DNA of 6,612 nucleotides, from positions 7,258 to 13,869 of the forward strand of contig JAOZMN010000041.1 of NCBI GenBank assembly GCA_029934265.1, read 5' to 3'. The notes beneath the pieces were generated by a model, which did no database searches, had not been told where the DNA came from, and saw only the letters and a program-made list of their open reading frames with translations. The translations under genes were made by a program, and so were the position numbers. The DNA is from Bacteroidales bacterium. GTDB lineage: Bacteria; Bacteroidota; Bacteroidia; Bacteroidales; JAADGE01. Of this stretch, positions 5,473 through 6,612 are shown one piece after another. Numbering within the stretch: position 1 is the stretch's first letter; each line of letters opens with the position of its first letter.

Positions 5473-6468
5473 ATGAGTTTTTTTAAATCATTGAACGTAG
5501 AAGAAGAAAAAAAAGAAGTGAAAATTGAAGGAGAAGCCGAAAAAATTAAATGCTTGATAATCGGTTCCGGACCTGCAGGATATACAGCTGCAATTTATGC
5601 CGCTCGTGCAAATTTATCACCTGTAATAATACAAGGACAAGAAGCCGGCGGACAACTTACCACTACAACGGAAGTCGATAATTTTCCCGGCTATCCGCAA
5701 GGCGTAACCGGACCTGTTCTTATGGAAGACTTGAAAGCACAAGCAGAAAGATTCGGAACGGAAGTTCGTTGGGGAGAAGTAACATCAGTTGATTTTTCGC
5801 AAAAACCGTACAAATTAGTAATAGACGAAAAAAAAATAATCGAAGCTCAAACGGTAATTATCGCTACCGGAGCAACCGCAAAATATCTCGGTTTGGAATC
5901 AGAAGAAAAATTTAAAGGCGGAGGGGTTTCTGCCTGTGCCACTTGCGACGGATTTTTCTATAAAGGAAAAACCGTCGCAGTTGTGGGAGGCGGTGATACC
6001 GCAGCCGAAGAAGCAACATATCTTGCAGGAATTGCAGGCAAAGTATATTTGATAATACGAAAATCCTATATGCGAGCCTCAAAAGCAATGATAGCAAGAG
6101 TAGAAAATACTGCAAATATCGAAGTTTTGTACGAGCACAATACCAAAGAAATAACGGGAACAAACGTTGTAACCGGTGCAACTTTAATAAAGAAAAAAGG
6201 AACTCCGGAGGAAGAAGAAGTGAAAATAGAAATCGACGGATTTTTTGTGGCAATAGGGCATCGTCCTAATTCAATGGTATTTAAAGACTATTTGGAAACA
6301 GATGAAGTCGGGTATATAAAAACAATTCCCGGAAGCTCAAAAACAAAACTGCCAGGAATATTTGCCGCCGGTGATATTCAAGATGATACTTACAGACAAG
6401 CAATTACAGCTGCCGGAAGTGGTTGTAAAGCCGCTATTGATGCCGAAAAATATCTTTCGGAATTATAA
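5473..6468 (+). CDS. trxB: Thioredoxin-disulfide reductase (NADPH)
   Basis: TrxB is a cytosolic flavoenzyme that passes electrons from NADPH through FAD and a redox disulfide to thioredoxin. All landmarks are present: FAD-binding GSGPAG (31-36), substrate-side GGQLTTTTEVDNFPG (59-73), redox-active CATC (C155, C158), and NADPH-binding GGGDTAAEEA (172-181). IRKSYMRASK (195-204) has Arg/Lys residues suited to the 2'-phosphate of NADPH, and the C-terminal FAD motif is AAGDIQDDTYRQAITAAGSG (298-317). At 331 aa it is slightly longer than typical TrxB (about 310-320); the surplus is a charged N-terminal extension of about 20 residues (FFKSLNVEEEKKEVK). No other methionine precedes the FAD motif, so the ATG at 5473 is the only reasonable start. 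It is preceded by its own promoter and the repeated leader element and followed by a strong terminator, suggesting a single-gene unit. No thioredoxin gene is in view. Confidence 0.97.
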   Translation: MSFFKSLNVEEEKKEVKIEGEAEKIKCLIIGSGPAGYTAAIYAARANLSPVIIQGQEAGGQLTTTTEVDNFPGYPQGVTGPVLMEDLKAQAERFGTEVRWGEVTSVDFSQKPYKLVIDEKKIIEAQTVIIATGATAKYLGLESEEKFKGGGVSACATCDGFFYKGKTVAVVGGGDTAAEEATYLAGIAGKVYLIIRKSYMRASKAMIARVENTANIEVLYEHNTKEITGTNVVTGATLIKKKGTPEEEEVKIEIDGFFVAIGHRPNSMVFKDYLETDEVGYIKTIPGSSKTKLPGIFAAGDIQDDTYRQAITAAGSGCKAAIDAEKYLSEL

Positions 6469-6482
6469 TTGTCGATTTGAAA

Positions 6483-6531
6483 AATATAAAATTGCCGGAT
6501 ACTTTATAAAAGTGTTCGGCAATTTTATATT
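6483..6531 (+). terminator. Strong bidirectional intrinsic terminator after trxB
   Basis: Two 23-nt arms (6483-6505 and 6509-6531) pair fully around an ATA loop, with only two G-U pairs. The G+C-rich centre is TTGCCG/CGGCAA, and A- and T-rich outer ends can serve as U-tracts in either direction. It lies 14 nt after the trxB stop codon. Confidence 0.85.
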
Positions 6532-6612
6532 CGGATAAAATGTTGTTAAACACATTAGAGTTCGGTATAAAAAGACCATTAGGGTTTGATTTAACAAAAT
6601 TTAATAAATCTA
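6532..6612. other. Window end; possible gene fragment of unknown strand
   Basis: An ATG at 6540 opens a + strand frame of 24 codons (begins MLLNTLEFGIKRPLGFDL) that runs off the window. It lies only 8 nt after the terminator, leaving no room for a promoter outside the hairpin. The minus strand is also open across this stretch, so it could instead be the 3' end of a convergent gene, which would suit the bidirectional terminator. I recognise neither translation. Confidence 0.2.

Noticed and set aside
5912..6253. Antisense open frame of 113 codons inside trxB
   Set aside because: Its product is a leucine/arginine-rich, non-natural-looking sequence opposite a well-conserved gene. It is explained by the codon bias of trxB.

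Overview
The window is A+T-rich, and none of its genes has a clear Shine-Dalgarno sequence. It also carries a TAnnTTTG-type promoter and an AraC-type regulator, a decarboxylase and a thioredoxin reductase of Bacteroidetes style. I infer a chromosome of a Bacteroidetes bacterium (Bacteroidales/Marinilabiliales-like); the genus cannot be read from this. All recognised genes lie on the + strand.

Left part (1-3163): the 3' end of an AraC-family regulator is followed 37 nt later by a 79-aa PqqD-like protein. After a 104-nt leader come a CarB/PylC-like ATP-grasp ligase and, 69 nt further on, a fold-III PLP decarboxylase of the diaminopimelate/ornithine decarboxylase superfamily. The decarboxylase keeps its catalytic residues but has lost the residues that bind the distal end of diaminopimelate, so it is probably not LysA. 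Together the three proteins look like a small pathway in which an amino acid is activated and joined to an acceptor and then decarboxylated, with the PqqD-like protein as a possible substrate-recognition partner. That function is inference; no precursor peptide, carrier protein or radical SAM enzyme is visible.

Middle part (3164-5276): a gap holds a long inverted repeat and a near-consensus sigma-54 promoter (GG-N10-GC). It precedes a soluble hybrid histidine kinase with the order degenerate receiver, PAS, HisKA, HATPase, receiver. The likely start of that gene is the ATG at 3396.

Right part (5277-6612): a Bacteroidetes-type promoter and a roughly 110-nt leader precede thioredoxin reductase (trxB), which ends in a strong bidirectional terminator. 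The last 81 nt show no recognisable gene.

The most unusual non-coding feature is that the leaders of the ATP-grasp gene (594-688) and of trxB (5344-5454) are two diverged copies of one structured element. They share a TAAGTACC start, a CCGT...CGG stem enclosing an identical 6-bp hairpin, a TTTAYCCCAT box and a GGTC-GRA-GAY hairpin just before the start codon. It could be a cis-regulatory RNA linking the two units, or a dispersed palindromic repeat.
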